Source: Aquamicrobium zhengzhouense | Lineage (GTDB): Bacteria; Pseudomonadota; Alphaproteobacteria; Rhizobiales; Rhizobiaceae | Direction of reading: 5' to 3' | Assembly (NCBI RefSeq): GCF_016124105.1 | Contig: NZ_JADGMQ010000003.1 | Span: 124,001-188,000 of the forward strand | DNA: 64,000 bases | Shown: positions 29,766 through 40,772 of the stretch, in pieces | Layout: every line of letters starts with the position of its first letter | Position numbering within the stretch: the first letter of the stretch is position 1 | The notes under the pieces: model-generated | What the model was told of the DNA's origin: nothing | The model's database searches: none | What the model saw: only the letters and a program-made list of their open reading frames with translations | Translations under genes and position numbers: made by a program

Positions 29766-30794
29766 ATGAAAAAATTTGTAACCGGAGTTATCGGATCGGC
29801 GGCGCTTGCACTGTCGGTCACATCCGGCTCCGCCGCAACTCTGGACGACGTCAAGGCGAAAGGCTTTGTCCAATGCGGCGTTCACACAGGTCTCGCCGGT
29901 TTTGCTGCTCCCGATGATCAGGGCAACTGGAAGGGCTTCGACTCGGATTTTTGTAAAGCTGTTGCAGCCGCAATCTTCGGCGATCCGGAGAAGGTAAAGT
30001 TTACACCGACCAATGCGACGGAGCGTTTCACCGCGCTGCAGTCCGGTGAAATCGATCTTCTTGCGCGCAACACCACCTGGACCCTTAGCCGCGATACGTC
30101 GCTGGGCTTCAACTTTACGGGCGTCAACTATTATGACGGCCAGGGCTTCATGATTAACGCAGCGAAGCTGCCCGGCATCAATTCGGCCCTTCAGCTTTCG
30201 GGCGCTGCGGTGTGCGTCCAGACGGGGACCACGACTGAGCTCAACCTCGCCGACTATTTCCGTGCGAACAACATGGAATACAACCCGGTCGTGTTCCAGG
30301 GATTTGACGAGACCAACGCCGCGTATGAAGCAGGCCGTTGCGATGCTTATACGACCGACCAGTCGGGCCTGTATGCTCTCCGTCTGACCCTGGCAAACCC
30401 GGATGACCACGTCGTTCTGCCTGAAATCATCTCAAAGGAGCCGCTTGGCCCGCTGGTCCGCCAGGGCGACGATCAGTGGTTTGACATCGTCAAGTGGACG
30501 CTTTTCGCGCTGGTCCAGGCTGAAGAGCTTGGCATCACGCAGGCGAACGTCGAAGAGATGAAGGGTTCGGACAATCCGGAAATCAAACGAATCCTCGGTC
30601 AGGAGGCAGACTCCAAGATCGGCGATATGCTTGGCCTCGACAATGACTGGGTTGTCAAAGTCGTCGCCGGCGTAGGCAATTACGGCGAGATGTTCGAACG
30701 CAACATCGGGCAGGAAAGCCCGCTGAAGATCGCGCGAGGCCTCAACCAACTTTGGACGAAGGGCGGCATCCAGTACGCTCCGCCACTGCGCTGA
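29766..30794 (+). CDS. aapJ: General L-amino-acid ABC transporter, periplasmic binding protein
   Basis: A 342-residue protein; the ATG at 29766 opens a signal peptide (MKKFVTGVIGSAALALSVTS). The mature part has AapJ landmarks: VKAKGFVQCGVHTGLAGFAA, FCKAVAAAIFGDPEKV, ERFTALQSGEIDLLARNTTW and the C-terminal GLNQLWTKGGIQYAPPLR. It binds a broad range of L-amino acids in the periplasm for the AapQMP permease. A strong terminator hairpin after the stop would give more binding protein than permease. Confidence 0.93.
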   Translation: MKKFVTGVIGSAALALSVTSGSAATLDDVKAKGFVQCGVHTGLAGFAAPDDQGNWKGFDSDFCKAVAAAIFGDPEKVKFTPTNATERFTALQSGEIDLLARNTTWTLSRDTSLGFNFTGVNYYDGQGFMINAAKLPGINSALQLSGAAVCVQTGTTTELNLADYFRANNMEYNPVVFQGFDETNAAYEAGRCDAYTTDQSGLYALRLTLANPDDHVVLPEIISKEPLGPLVRQGDDQWFDIVKWTLFALVQAEELGITQANVEEMKGSDNPEIKRILGQEADSKIGDMLGLDNDWVVKVVAGVGNYGEMFERNIGQESPLKIARGLNQLWTKGGIQYAPPLR

Positions 30795-30802
30795 GCATTC
30801 TG

Positions 30803-30833
30803 CGGCTGCCGGTTCTCACCGGCAGCCGTTTTT
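30803..30833 (+). terminator. Attenuating terminator between aapJ and aapQ
   Basis: CGGCTGCCGG pairs with CCGGCAGCCG (10 bp, 6-base loop), followed by TTTTTCC. It lies inside an otherwise continuous operon, so partial read-through probably sets the ratio of binding protein to permease. Confidence 0.85.
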
Positions 30834-30952
30834 CCCTGTACCAACTACATAACAGGCCGCCGGTGTCCGGACGGCTACGGTACCGGTCTTAGGCATTATC
30901 GGGAATGACGGAGGCGCCACGTACGTCCCCGCACCGAACCAAGGGGAACCAT

Positions 30953-32143
30953 ATGGCGTCGAATGAGGTGCTGCGGGCTGACACGTCAGCTCGCGTATCA
31001 TGGATGAACGATCCGAAAATTCGGGGCATCGTCTTCCAAATCATTGTCGTGGCGATTCTGGCTGCGGCTGTCTACTGGATCTGGGGAAACACTGTCGACA
31101 ATCTGCGCCGTGCGAACATCTCGTCCGGTTTCGGATTTTTGAACCGCCGAAGCGGCTTCGATGTTTCCCAATCGCTGATCGACTACACATCCGACTCTTC
31201 GTTCCGGCAGGCGCTCATTGTCGGCCTGCTGAACACGGTCCTCGTCGCGGTATGCGGGATTATCACCGCGACAATCATCGGCTTTCTGGTCGGCATAGGC
31301 CGCCTGTCAGGCAATTGGCTTATCGCCAAGATCTGCATGGTCTATGTCGAATTGTTCCGGAATATCCCGCCGCTACTCGTCATATTCTTCTGGTATCTGG
31401 GCGTGCTATCCGTGCTTCCCGGTCCACGCGACAGCATTTCGCTCCCTTTTTCTTCCTACCTCAACAATCGCGGGTTCTTCCTTCCGAAAGCGATATGGGG
31501 AGACGGGGCCTGGCTGATAACTGCAGCGCTTCTCATTGGAATTGTAGCCGCGTTTCTGGTTGGTCGTTGGGCTTATCGTCGGCGAATGCAGACCGGCCAG
31601 CCATTCCCGACCCTCGGAGTGTCGCTTGGCTGCATCATCGGCCTCCCGCTGCTGGTGTCGCTGGCGCTCGGGGTGCCGCTCACCTTTGAGTTTCCGCAAA
31701 AGGGCACATTCAATCTCAGCGGCGGCTTTCAGGTGAAGCCGGAATTCTTGTCGCTTTATCTGGCCCTGTCCTTTTACACCGCCTCGTTCATCGCTGAGAT
31801 CGTTCGTGCCGGGATCCTCGGCGTCAGCCGTGGTCAGTCTGAAGCTGCCCATGCGCTGGGACTGCGTGCAAGACCAACGCTTCGGCTGGTGATCGTTCCA
31901 CAGGCGATGCGTATCATCATTCCGCCACTCACGAGCCAGTACCTGAACCTGACGAAGAACTCTTCGCTGGCGGTGTTCGTCGGTTATCCGGATCTCGTTC
32001 AGATTGGCCAGACAACCATGAACCAGACGGGGCAGGCGATCGAAGTGGTTGCGATCTGGATGGTGATCTACCTCGGCTTGAGCATCTCGACTTCGGCCTT
32101 CATGAACTGGTTCAACGCCAAGATGGCACTGGTGGAGAGGTAA
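30953..32143 (+). CDS. aapQ: General L-amino-acid ABC transporter, permease AapQ
   Basis: A 396-residue inner-membrane protein; the ATG at 30953 has AAGGGGA upstream. About eight hydrophobic helices are seen. The HisM-type loop is present ([20 protein letters not shown], then [20 protein letters not shown]), as in polar amino-acid permeases. The early block [20 protein letters not shown] is characteristic of AapQ. It pairs with AapM, whose start lies 1 base after its stop. Confidence 0.93.
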   Translation: MASNEVLRADTSARVSWMNDPKIRGIVFQIIVVAILAAAVYWIWGNTVDNLRRANISSGFGFLNRRSGFDVSQSLIDYTSDSSFRQALIVGLLNTVLVAVCGIITATIIGFLVGIGRLSGNWLIAKICMVYVELFRNIPPLLVIFFWYLGVLSVLPGPRDSISLPFSSYLNNRGFFLPKAIWGDGAWLITAALLIGIVAAFLVGRWAYRRRMQTGQPFPTLGVSLGCIIGLPLLVSLALGVPLTFEFPQKGTFNLSGGFQVKPEFLSLYLALSFYTASFIAEIVRAGILGVSRGQSEAAHALGLRARPTLRLVIVPQAMRIIIPPLTSQYLNLTKNSSLAVFVGYPDLVQIGQTTMNQTGQAIEVVAIWMVIYLGLSISTSAFMNWFNAKMALVER

Positions 32144-32144
32144 C

Positions 32145-33302
32145 ATGCAACAGGCAGACCTTTCCTATGTGCGCACGGAGATGCTGGCTCCCCAGCCAGC
32201 CCCCAACCGTGAGCGTGGATTTGGCGCGTGGCTTCGCGCCAATCTGTTCGCATCTCCGATAGACACGGTTCTGACCCTCCTGGGGCTATTCCTGGTGGTC
32301 TGGTTCGTGCCGAACTTCCTGCGCTGGGCTTTCATCGACGCAGTGTGGAGCGGTCCCGATCGCAGCGTGTGCGCAACGATCCCACAGGGCGGCATTCAGC
32401 CTGAGGGGTGGTCGGGGGCTTGTTGGGCCTTCGTCAACGCGAAGTTCGCGCAGTTCATGTACGGCAGGTACACCTTCAGCGAACGCTGGCGGGTCGATCT
32501 TACCGCGATCATGTTCGTCCTCCTGATGGTGCCTCTTCTGATGCCACGCGCACCATATAAGGGGCTGAACGCGCTCCTGTTTTTTGTGGTATTCCCAATT
32601 GTAGCCTTCTTCCTGCTCGTGGGCGGCTATTTCGGCTTGCGGTACGTGCCTACTTCGGAGTGGGGTGGGTTGCTGGTGACGATGGTGCTCTCCTTCGTCG
32701 GTATCGCGATATCGCTGCCGCTGGGTATCATCCTCGCGCTCGGGCGACGTTCGAAAATGCCGGCCATAAAGCTGGTCTGCGTGATCTTCATCGAGGTGGT
32801 TCGCGGTGTCCCGCTGGTCACGGTGCTGTTCATGGCGTCCGTGATGCTGCCGCTCTTCATGCCAGCTGGCGTGACGTTCGATCGCTTCTTGCGCGCGCTA
32901 GTCGGGGTGTCGCTGTTCGCATCGGCTTATATGGCGGAAGTCGTGCGCGGCGGCCTTCAGGCGATCCCGAAGGGACAGTATGAGGGCGCCGAGTCGCTCG
33001 GCCTCAGCTACTGGCAGAAGATGATCCTGATCGTCCTTCCGCAGGCTCTTAAGCTGGTAATTCCGGGCATCGTCAACACCTTTATCGGCCTCTTCAAGGA
33101 TACGAGCCTGGTCTACATCATCGGCATGTTCGATCTCCTTGGCATCGTGCGCCAGAACTTCACCGACGCTGCTTGGGCATCCGCTCAAACACCGATGTCC
33201 GGCCTGGTTTTCGCTGGAGCGGTGTTCTGGATTTTCTGTTTCGGAATGTCACGATACTCAATCTGGATGGAGCGTCGTCTGGATACCGGTCACCGACGAT
33301 GA
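32145..33302 (+). CDS. aapM: General L-amino-acid ABC transporter, permease AapM
   Basis: A 385-residue inner-membrane permease. The EAA-type loop ([20 protein letters not shown], then [20 protein letters not shown]) and the large periplasmic insert with two Cys ([20 protein letters not shown]) are AapM features. It sits directly after aapQ and 57 bases before the ATPase gene. Confidence 0.93.
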   Translation: MQQADLSYVRTEMLAPQPAPNRERGFGAWLRANLFASPIDTVLTLLGLFLVVWFVPNFLRWAFIDAVWSGPDRSVCATIPQGGIQPEGWSGACWAFVNAKFAQFMYGRYTFSERWRVDLTAIMFVLLMVPLLMPRAPYKGLNALLFFVVFPIVAFFLLVGGYFGLRYVPTSEWGGLLVTMVLSFVGIAISLPLGIILALGRRSKMPAIKLVCVIFIEVVRGVPLVTVLFMASVMLPLFMPAGVTFDRFLRALVGVSLFASAYMAEVVRGGLQAIPKGQYEGAESLGLSYWQKMILIVLPQALKLVIPGIVNTFIGLFKDTSLVYIIGMFDLLGIVRQNFTDAAWASAQTPMSGLVFAGAVFWIFCFGMSRYSIWMERRLDTGHRR

Positions 33303-33359
33303 GTGACCGCTACCAGGCGAAATATAGAACAAGGCGAAATCGCCAAAGGGGAATGACAA

Positions 33360-34163
33360 ATGGCTACTGAGAACGCTGTCTCTCCGCGAGAAATCGCGGT
33401 CGACCGATCGAAGATGCAGGTGTCCGCCACCGACGTGTGCATTGAAATCATCAACATGCATAAATGGTACGGCGAATTCCACGTCCTCAAGGACATCAAT
33501 TTGAAGGTCATGAGGGGGGAGCGGATCGTGGTTGCCGGGCCCTCAGGTTCCGGAAAGTCAACGATGATCCGCTGCATCAATCGACTGGAAGAGCATCAGC
33601 AGGGACAAATTCTCGTTGATGGGATCGAACTTACAAACGATCTCAAGAAGATCGATGAGGTTCGCCGAGAAGTCGGGATGGTGTTTCAGCACTTCAATCT
33701 CTTCCCCCATCTCACGATCCTCGAGAACTGCACGCTGGCGCCGATTTGGGTTCGCAAGCTCCCGAAGCGTGAGGCAGAGGAAGTGGCGATGCACTACCTG
33801 GAGCGGGTCAAGATCCCGGAGCAGGCCAACAAATATCCCGGCCAGCTTTCAGGCGGTCAGCAACAGCGCGTTGCGATCGCGCGATCGCTCTGCATGAAGC
33901 CAAAGATCATGTTGTTCGACGAGCCGACATCCGCCCTTGATCCAGAGATGGTCAAGGAAGTGCTCGAAACCATGGTCGGCCTCGCGGAGGAAGGCATGAC
34001 GATGATCTGTGTTACTCACGAAATGGGCTTTGCGCGCCAGGTCGCCAATCGTGTGATCTTCATGGATCAGGGACAGATCGTCGAACAGAACACGCCAAGC
34101 GAGTTCTTTGACAACCCGCAGCACGAGCGCACCAGGCTGTTCCTGTCGCAGATCCTGCACTAG
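33360..34163 (+). CDS. aapP: General L-amino-acid ABC transporter, ATPase AapP
   Basis: A 267-residue polar amino-acid ABC ATPase. Walker A is GPSGSGKST, the signature is [15 protein letters not shown], and Walker B is [14 protein letters not shown]. The H-loop is in CVTHEMGFA. An AAGGGGA site precedes the ATG. It energises AapQM; it is last in the operon. Confidence 0.95.
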   Translation: MATENAVSPREIAVDRSKMQVSATDVCIEIINMHKWYGEFHVLKDINLKVMRGERIVVAGPSGSGKSTMIRCINRLEEHQQGQILVDGIELTNDLKKIDEVRREVGMVFQHFNLFPHLTILENCTLAPIWVRKLPKREAEEVAMHYLERVKIPEQANKYPGQLSGGQQQRVAIARSLCMKPKIMLFDEPTSALDPEMVKEVLETMVGLAEEGMTMICVTHEMGFARQVANRVIFMDQGQIVEQNTPSEFFDNPQHERTRLFLSQILH

Positions 34164-34229
34164 CGCGGCGCAGACCCGAGAGTCTTTGGCGACACCATGT
34201 GTGTCGCCACCCGACGGTTCATCGATTCG

Positions 34230-35420
34230 CTAACTGCCGACGCGTGCGTCGTAGCCATAGAGCCAATCGAGATCGGCCGCGAGTTGGTGTGGTTTCCGGA
34301 TTGAGAGAATCATGTCTCGGGCAATTGCGACCGGTCCGGCTGCATGCCAGGCGAAACGGTTGAATTCGCCGCGGCGCGCAACGCGTCTAAGACGTGGACG
34401 CCGTATTGCCTCATATGAGCTAAGCGCTGTCGCAGCGTCGTGCCCGGCTGTGAGCTTTTCAGCCAAAACAATCGCGTCCTCGATCGCCATTGCAGCGCCC
34501 TGGGCTGCATGCGGGCTGAGTGCGTGTGCTGCGTCGCCAATGAGGACGGCGCGGCCGCCAAAGGTCCAGGGCGATGTGGCCGGCACTTCATGGATCGGCC
34601 ATGTCGTCCATGTGCTTGGATGCCTGATCAATCTGAGTAACGCAGGATCGCTTCCCGCCATGGCAGTTTCCAGCCGAGCCGGTCCCGCATCATTCGTCCA
34701 GCTTGCAGCCTCAGGCGGTGCGGGGGTGATTGCCACCAGATTGATTTCCTTGCCCGTACGCACCGGGTAAGAGACCAGATGGAAGTTGCGGCTGACAAAG
34801 GTCGTGACCCGGTCGCGCGGTACTATTTTTCCGCCATCATTCAGAACCGCGCGCCACGCAATATGGCCGGTATAGCGGCTTTCGGCAGTCCCGCCCAATT
34901 TCGCCCTTGCGCTGGACCAGACCCCGTCAGCGCCGATGACAATATTAAAGGGGATCTCTTGTTCGCCGTTTTCTCGAACGATCCGAAGGAGGCATCCATT
35001 GCTCGTGAGCGAGATGTCTTCGACCGCTGCTCCGGAGATCAGTGAGATTGAAGGAAAAGTCCGAACCTTTGCCAGAAGTGCTTTTTGCAGATCCGCACGA
35101 TGCACGGTGAGATATGGCGCTTCCCAGCGCTCGAGCGCGAAAGCTCCCAGAGGGACCGTCGATAAGAGTTTGAGATTGTTTGCGCGGCGGATCGTGATGT
35201 TCAGCGGCGCGACGCTCTGCTGGAGAACGTGATCGAGAACCCCGAGGTTCTGTAAGATGCGTGAGGCGTTGGGTGAAAGCTGGAGACCAGCTCCCACTTC
35301 CTGAAGTTGAGGCGCGCGCTCGAAGACCGTGACCTCAACGCCTTTACGGGCCATCGCAAGCGCAAAGGTGAGGCCAGCTATGCCGGCCCCGATTACGGCG
35401 ATGGTGTTCGTTTGATGCAT
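34230..35420 (-). CDS. FAD-dependent monooxygenase (salicylate hydroxylase-like)
   Basis: A 396-residue single-component flavoprotein hydroxylase. Landmarks are the dinucleotide fold GAGIAGLTFALAMARKG, the FAD/NADPH-binding GADGVWS, and the GDAAHALSPHAAQGAAMAIE motif. Members hydroxylate aromatic or heteroaromatic acids at the cost of NAD(P)H and oxygen. Substrate cannot be read from the sequence. It lies 9 bases before a zf-CHCC gene on the same strand, so the two may be co-transcribed. A link with the O-demethylase island 7 kb away is possible but not shown. Confidence 0.8.
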   Translation of the reverse strand: MHQTNTIAVIGAGIAGLTFALAMARKGVEVTVFERAPQLQEVGAGLQLSPNASRILQNLGVLDHVLQQSVAPLNITIRRANNLKLLSTVPLGAFALERWEAPYLTVHRADLQKALLAKVRTFPSISLISGAAVEDISLTSNGCLLRIVRENGEQEIPFNIVIGADGVWSSARAKLGGTAESRYTGHIAWRAVLNDGGKIVPRDRVTTFVSRNFHLVSYPVRTGKEINLVAITPAPPEAASWTNDAGPARLETAMAGSDPALLRLIRHPSTWTTWPIHEVPATSPWTFGGRAVLIGDAAHALSPHAAQGAAMAIEDAIVLAEKLTAGHDAATALSSYEAIRRPRLRRVARRGEFNRFAWHAAGPVAIARDMILSIRKPHQLAADLDWLYGYDARVGS

Positions 35421-35429
35421 CCAGAAGGA

Positions 35430-35675
35430 TCAGGCAGCCTGCGGCTGATAAACTGCGCCTTCAGGGTTCGTACGATCTGCCGGCAGGGCCGGGTCGTAAC
35501 GGAAAAGCGTTGAGCAGTAAGGGCACACCTTCTCCGAGTCATCGCCCATGTCGAGGAAGATGTGAGGGTGGTCAAAGGGTGGGTTCGCACCCACACACAT
35601 GAATTCTTTCACCCCGATCGCGATCGCGGGATGACCTGCGTCGTTCTGGAAATGAGGTACCGCGTGGCCAGCCAT
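35430..35675 (-). CDS. zf-CHCC (NDUFS6-like) zinc-finger protein
   Basis: An 81-residue protein; the ATG at 35675 has GGGAG upstream. It contains the CHCC zinc-finger motif: Cys in EFMCVGAN, His in FDHPHIFLDMG, and the pair CPYC. Homologues are the bacterial counterparts of mitochondrial complex I subunit NDUFS6. It may bind zinc during complex I assembly. It is the first gene of a short leftward pair with the FAD monooxygenase. Confidence 0.85.
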   Translation of the reverse strand: MAGHAVPHFQNDAGHPAIAIGVKEFMCVGANPPFDHPHIFLDMGDDSEKVCPYCSTLFRYDPALPADRTNPEGAVYQPQAA

Positions 35676-35823
35676 GTGATGCTCCCGGATTCCTTGCCGA
35701 TTGCGCCTGAGGGAGCGTTTGCCGCATAAACGTGGTCTTTGCAAGTTGGTGATATCAAACTGTCGCAAATGGCTGTCACGAGCTAAGGTGGCAGGATCCC
35801 GTAGCCTGCGGCTAAGGATGAAC

Positions 35824-38040
35824 ATGACTATGAACGAGCTCAAGTCCGCGACGAGTGAATTTACCGGAGAAATCCATGCCCTGGCGGCTGCGCCTGATGG
35901 CAATCCCGATCGTTTCGTCAATCGGGAGTTCTCCTGGCTACAATTCAACCGGCGGGTCTTGAATGAGGCGGAGAACGCGAATCATCCGCTACTGGAGCGC
36001 GTTCGCTTCCTGTCGATCTCTGCAGCTAACCTCGACGAGTTCTTCATGGTCCGCGTCGCGGGGCTCGCCGGTCAGGTTCGACAGCGCATTGCGATCAAAA
36101 GTCCTGACGGCCGCACTCCCGAGCAGCAGTTGGAACTTCTCCTGTTCGAAGTGGCGCGTCTGCAGGAAGACCAGCAACGCGTCTACGCCCATCTGACCGA
36201 CCTTCTGCGCAATGAAGGCATTGAAGTCGTCCGCGCCGAGCACCTCAAAGCAGCGGAGCGTGAGTGGCTTGAAGCGCATTTCATGGAAGCAATCTTCCCG
36301 GTCCTGACCCCGCTTTCAATCGATCCGGCGCACCCGTTCCCGTTCATTCCGAATTTGGGGTTCTCAAGTGCACTGCAACTGCGCCATCTGCGAAATCGCG
36401 AGCAGATGACGGCGCTCCTTCGCTTGCCGGTCGCGCTTCCCCGCTACATCCAAATCCCTGGAGACGGTTCCCGGGTACGCTTCATCAAGCTGGAAGAGGT
36501 TGTTGCCCTGCACATAGGCAAGCTTTTTCCAGGCTACGAAGTGGAAGGTTCTGGCACATTCCGCATCATACGTGACTCGGATATCGAGGTGGAGGAAGAG
36601 GCAGAGGACCTCGTGCGGCTATTCGAGAGCGCCTTGAAACGCCGACGGCGCGGTCAGGTGATCCGTATCGAGTTCGATGACAAGATGCCCGAAGCGCTAC
36701 GGGAGTTTGTGGCGACCGAGCTTGAAGTGCCGTCCTCGCGAATCTCGATCCTTCGAAGACCGCTGGCGATCAATCAGGTGTCTGAACTTGTTTCAGTTCC
36801 TCGTGATGAGCTGAAGTTCACACCGTATAATCCTCGCTTCCCCGAGCGTATCCGCGAGCATGGCGGCGATTGCTTTGCGGCGATTCGTGAGAAGGACATC
36901 GTCGTTCACCACCCATATGAGTCGTTCGACTCGGTCGTACAGTTCCTGCGACAGGCCGCTGCCGACCCGGAAGTGGTGGCGATCAAGCAGACCCTGTACC
37001 GGACCTCGAACGACAGTCCCATTGTACGAGCGCTCATCGATGCAGCAGAGGCGGGAAAGTCCGTTACGGCGCTGGTTGAACTTAAGGCAAGGTTCGACGA
37101 GGAAGCGAATATCCGCTGGGCAAGGGACCTTGAACGTGCCGGAGTGCAGGTCGTGTTCGGCTTTCTCGAGCTGAAGACCCACGCGAAGATGTCATTGGTC
37201 GTGCGGCGTGAGGATGGAAAACTGCGCAATTACGTCCATCTTGGCACTGGAAACTACCATCCGATCACGGCGCGGATTTATACCGACCTGTCTTTCTTCA
37301 CCTCTGATCCGGTGATAGCGAGGGACGTGGCGCAGATTTTCAACTTCATCACGGGCTATGCGGAGCCAACGGGGGAGATGCACCTCGCCATCTCGCCGTT
37401 CGGACTCAGAAGCCGCATTCTCGAGCATGTCGCGGAAGAGATCCGTCACGTGGAAGAAGGAAGGCCCGGGCAGATCTGGATGAAGATGAACTCGCTTGTC
37501 GATCCCATCATCATCGACGCGCTGTACGACGCCAGCCGGGCAGGGGTCGAAATCGACCTCGTCGTGCGCGGCATCTGTTGCCTGCGGCCTCAGGTGCCCG
37601 GTCTGTCGGATAACATCCGGGTAAAGTCGATCATCGGGCGCTTCCTCGAGCACAGCCGCATCTATTGCTTTGGCAATGGCAGCGGCTTGCCGTCCGATGA
37701 TGCCATCGTATTCATAGCGTCGGCCGATCTGATGCCCCGCAATCTTGACCGACGGGTTGAGACACTGGTTCCGATCACCAACCCAACCGTTCACGAACAG
37801 GTGCTTGGCCAGATTATGCTCGGCAACATCATGGACAACCAGCAGAGTTTTGAAGTACTGGCGGACGGAACCTCGCGGCGGATAACACCCGAGGAAGGCG
37901 AAGAACCGTTCAACGCGCAGGAGTATTTCATGACCAATCCGAGCCTGTCGGGTCGAGGTGATGCCCTGAAATCTCACGCGCCACAGCGTATCGCGCAGTA
38001 TAAGCGCGGCAAGAAAGCCAGCGTGGCAACCCCCGCATGA
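35824..38040 (+). CDS. ppk: Polyphosphate kinase 1
   Basis: About 738 residues. Three nearby ATGs (35818, 35824, 35830) follow a CTAAGG site; 35824 has the best spacing. The protein reversibly polymerises the gamma phosphate of ATP into polyphosphate. Landmarks are [31 protein letters not shown], the phosphorylated-His region [14 protein letters not shown] and [10 protein letters not shown]. It overlaps ppx by 4 bases, the usual synthesis/degradation pair. Confidence 0.93.
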   Translation: MTMNELKSATSEFTGEIHALAAAPDGNPDRFVNREFSWLQFNRRVLNEAENANHPLLERVRFLSISAANLDEFFMVRVAGLAGQVRQRIAIKSPDGRTPEQQLELLLFEVARLQEDQQRVYAHLTDLLRNEGIEVVRAEHLKAAEREWLEAHFMEAIFPVLTPLSIDPAHPFPFIPNLGFSSALQLRHLRNREQMTALLRLPVALPRYIQIPGDGSRVRFIKLEEVVALHIGKLFPGYEVEGSGTFRIIRDSDIEVEEEAEDLVRLFESALKRRRRGQVIRIEFDDKMPEALREFVATELEVPSSRISILRRPLAINQVSELVSVPRDELKFTPYNPRFPERIREHGGDCFAAIREKDIVVHHPYESFDSVVQFLRQAAADPEVVAIKQTLYRTSNDSPIVRALIDAAEAGKSVTALVELKARFDEEANIRWARDLERAGVQVVFGFLELKTHAKMSLVVRREDGKLRNYVHLGTGNYHPITARIYTDLSFFTSDPVIARDVAQIFNFITGYAEPTGEMHLAISPFGLRSRILEHVAEEIRHVEEGRPGQIWMKMNSLVDPIIIDALYDASRAGVEIDLVVRGICCLRPQVPGLSDNIRVKSIIGRFLEHSRIYCFGNGSGLPSDDAIVFIASADLMPRNLDRRVETLVPITNPTVHEQVLGQIMLGNIMDNQQSFEVLADGTSRRITPEEGEEPFNAQEYFMTNPSLSGRGDALKSHAPQRIAQYKRGKKASVATPA

Positions 38041-39554
38041 TTTCCCAATCGCAGGGCCGGCTCCCAGATCGCCGGCCTTTGTCAATCGTAGACATCGGCT
38101 CCAACTCGATCCGCCTCGTCATCTATGAGGGAATCGCGCGTTCGCCGACGATACTTTTCAACGAAAAGATGATGGCCGGCCTCGGCCGTGGAATCTACTC
38201 CACCGGCAGGCTGGACCCGGAAGCGGTCGATCTCGCTCTCGAAGAGTTTCGGCGCTTCCGAGCGTTGTCGGAGCAGGCGGGTGCTGAGTCGTTGCATGTG
38301 ATCGCAACCGCTGCTGCGCGAGAGGCCGAGAACGGTCCCGATTTCATCCGGCGCGCCGAAGAGATCTTTGGCGTTCCGATTCGAGTTCTCAGCGGGCGCG
38401 AAGAGGCAAATTATGCAGCGCTGGGAATCGTCTCTGCATTCCGCGATCCTGATGGGATTTCAGGCGATTTGGGCGGCGGAAGCCTTGAACTCGTCGACAT
38501 TCGGGGCAGAAATCGTGCCGAGGGTACCACACTCCCTCTTGGCGGCCTGCGCCTGCAGGAGATGGCCAAGGGATCGATAGATTCAGCTGTTGCGATTGCG
38601 CGCACAGAACTGAAACGAGCCAGCTTTCTGGAAGAGGGGCGCGGACGCACTTTCTATTGCGTAGGCGGCACCTGGCGTAACCTTGCCCGCCTGCACATGA
38701 ATATGCGGGGATATCCACTCGAAGTGATGCATCACTACGAGTTTGATATGTCCACTTTTAGCAGCTTTTTGCGACAGATTATTGACGGTGACCTGTCGAG
38801 GCTGAAAGGTATCGATCGGATTTCAAAATCGCGCCGCGCACTGCTGCCGTATGGTGCTGCTGTTCTGCGCGAAATCTACCAGGCAATGACACCTGAAAAG
38901 GTTGTCGTCTCGGCCCTCGGTGTACGTGAAGGCTATCTCTACTCGCTTCTGGATGAGGAAGGCCAGCGGCAGGATCCGCTGCTGTCCGCAGCCGAGGAAC
39001 TGGCGGTTCTGCGGGCTCGGTCGGTCACACATTCGCGCGAACTTGCGACGTGGACCGGTGAGGCTTTCGAAGCATTCGGGATCGAGGAAACGATCGATGA
39101 GGCCCGCTATCGCCGTGCTGCCTGCCTGCTGACTGACATTGGTTGGCGCGCACATCCGGACTACCGCGGCACGCAATCGCTGAACATCATCGCTCACGCC
39201 GCGTTCATTGAAGTCGACCATCCCGGTCGTGCCTTCATTGCCCTGACGAGCCTTTTTCGGCATGAGGGCATCTATGAGGACGCGGTTTCGCCGGTGATGG
39301 GAACGTTGGCGGGCCCGCTCTACCTGCAGCGGGCGCGGATCCTGGGGGCGCTGCTGCGCGTCGTCTATCTTTTCTCGGCCGCCATGCCCGGGGTCATACC
39401 CAATCTGAAGTGGCGCAAGGGCGAGGGCGGCAGACTGTCCCTGGTCGTGCCGCGTAAATACGCCGATCTCACGGGCGACCGGCCGGACCGTCGCATGGCA
39501 TTGCTAGGGAAGGTGTTGCGTCGGCCGATGGATATCGTTCTGTCCGACGATTGA
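38037..39554 (+). CDS. ppx: Exopolyphosphatase / guanosine pentaphosphate phosphatase
   Basis: A 505-residue protein of the Ppx/GppA family (actin-like ATPase fold). Phosphate-binding motifs are [14 protein letters not shown] and [14 protein letters not shown]-terminal helical domain follows. It releases phosphate from polyphosphate ends and may also hydrolyse pppGpp. The ATG overlaps the ppk stop (ATGA), so the two are translationally coupled. Confidence 0.92.
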   Translation: MISQSQGRLPDRRPLSIVDIGSNSIRLVIYEGIARSPTILFNEKMMAGLGRGIYSTGRLDPEAVDLALEEFRRFRALSEQAGAESLHVIATAAAREAENGPDFIRRAEEIFGVPIRVLSGREEANYAALGIVSAFRDPDGISGDLGGGSLELVDIRGRNRAEGTTLPLGGLRLQEMAKGSIDSAVAIARTELKRASFLEEGRGRTFYCVGGTWRNLARLHMNMRGYPLEVMHHYEFDMSTFSSFLRQIIDGDLSRLKGIDRISKSRRALLPYGAAVLREIYQAMTPEKVVVSALGVREGYLYSLLDEEGQRQDPLLSAAEELAVLRARSVTHSRELATWTGEAFEAFGIEETIDEARYRRAACLLTDIGWRAHPDYRGTQSLNIIAHAAFIEVDHPGRAFIALTSLFRHEGIYEDAVSPVMGTLAGPLYLQRARILGALLRVVYLFSAAMPGVIPNLKWRKGEGGRLSLVVPRKYADLTGDRPDRRMALLGKVLRRPMDIVLSDD

Positions 39555-39600
39555 TCGCCCAGGCACGGCAGGTGTCTGCCGTGCCCTTGAACGGCGATCA
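39552..39600. terminator. Nested inverted repeat between convergent ppx and rnd
   Basis: GGCACGGCA (39562-39570) pairs with TGCCGTGCC (39577-39585) across a 6-base loop. It is enclosed by TGATCGCC (39552-39559) and GGCGATCA (39593-39600). It lacks a T-run but is well placed to end both convergent transcripts. Confidence 0.6.
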
Positions 39601-39611
39601 GAGCGCGAAAG

Positions 39612-40766
39612 TCACTTCGTCTCGAAGACCGTGATCTTCCGATTTTCGAATTTCAGCGCGATTTCACCGCGTACGAGGGCGAGGGCGCGCTCGCCGAACA
39701 CTTCTCGTCTCCAGCCCTGCATAGCCGGCACGTTTGCATTTTCGCCTGATGCGGCGATTTTTTCGACGTCGTCTGAGGACGCGAGCACTTTCGGTGCCAC
39801 GCCCTGCTGCTCGGCGACGATCTTCAGCAGGACTTTAAGGAGTTCGGCTGCGGCGCTGGTGCCCTCTGCCTGCTGGACAAACTTCGGCAACTTGGGCAGC
39901 TGATCCTTGGGAATATCCAGCGCCTTATTGACGATCTCCAGCACTCCCGCAGCCGAAGACGAGCGTTCCCAACCTCTGGGCGTCGTACGAAGCCGGGCGA
40001 GAGCAGCCGCGTCACGAGGTGCCTGCTGCGCAATCTCGAAGATCGCGTCGTCCTTCAAAACGCGCCCGCGGGGAACGTTGCGCTCGCGCGCTTCGTATTC
40101 CCGCCAGGTTGCAACCGCTTGCATGATTGCAAGCTCCTGCGGCTTGCGTATCCGCAATTTCAATCGCTTCCAGGCGTCTTCGGGAGCGGGGTCATATGTT
40201 TCGGGCGATGTCAGTACGCCCATCTCTTCATTGAGCCAGTGGGCGCGGTTCTCCCGCTCAAGGTCGGCCTTGAGATGAAGGTAAACGTCGATCAGATGTG
40301 TCACGTCAGCGAGCGCATATTCCAGCTGCTTCTCCGACAACGGGCGGTGACGCCAGTCGGTAAAGCGAGACGTCTTGTCGATGCGCGCGCCAGTGATCTT
40401 CTGAACAAGCTGGTCGTAGGAAACGCTGTCGCCAAACCCACATACAGCCGCTGCGACCTGCGTGTCGAACATGGGGGAAGGGATGATCTTCCCCATGTGG
40501 TAAATGATCTCGACATCCTGACGGGCAGCGTGGAACACCTTAATCACGCTTTCGTCGGCCATCAGACGGAAAAAGGGTTCCAGATCGAGGTCTGGAGCCA
40601 AGGGGTCTACAAGGGCGGTGACGCCCGGAGCCGCCATCTGGATCAGGCACAGCTCCGGCCAAAAGGTCGTCTCGCGGATGAACTCGGTATCAATGGTGAT
40701 AAATTCGGAGCGCGAGAGCTCCCCGAGTGCGGTTTCCAGTTCTTCCTGGCGGGTGATGAGATGCAT
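39612..40766 (-). CDS. rnd: Ribonuclease D
   Basis: A 384-residue 3'-5' exoribonuclease for tRNA maturation. The DEDD motifs are seen: ITIDTEFIRETTF (Asp, Glu), IKVFHAARQDVEII (Asp) and QLEYALADVTHLIDVY (Tyr, Asp), followed by an HRDC-type domain in the C-terminal half (RVLKDDAIFEIAQQ). It converges with ppx and lies 6 bases after the MFS gene on the same strand. Confidence 0.93.
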   Translation of the reverse strand: MHLITRQEELETALGELSRSEFITIDTEFIRETTFWPELCLIQMAAPGVTALVDPLAPDLDLEPFFRLMADESVIKVFHAARQDVEIIYHMGKIIPSPMFDTQVAAAVCGFGDSVSYDQLVQKITGARIDKTSRFTDWRHRPLSEKQLEYALADVTHLIDVYLHLKADLERENRAHWLNEEMGVLTSPETYDPAPEDAWKRLKLRIRKPQELAIMQAVATWREYEARERNVPRGRVLKDDAIFEIAQQAPRDAAALARLRTTPRGWERSSSAAGVLEIVNKALDIPKDQLPKLPKFVQQAEGTSAAAELLKVLLKIVAEQQGVAPKVLASSDDVEKIAASGENANVPAMQGWRREVFGERALALVRGEIALKFENRKITVFETK

Positions 40767-40772
40767 CAGGCT

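Noticed and set aside
29388-30410. 340-codon open frame on the - strand opposite aapJ
   Set aside because: It overlaps most of aapJ and the divergent region, and the product has no family features.
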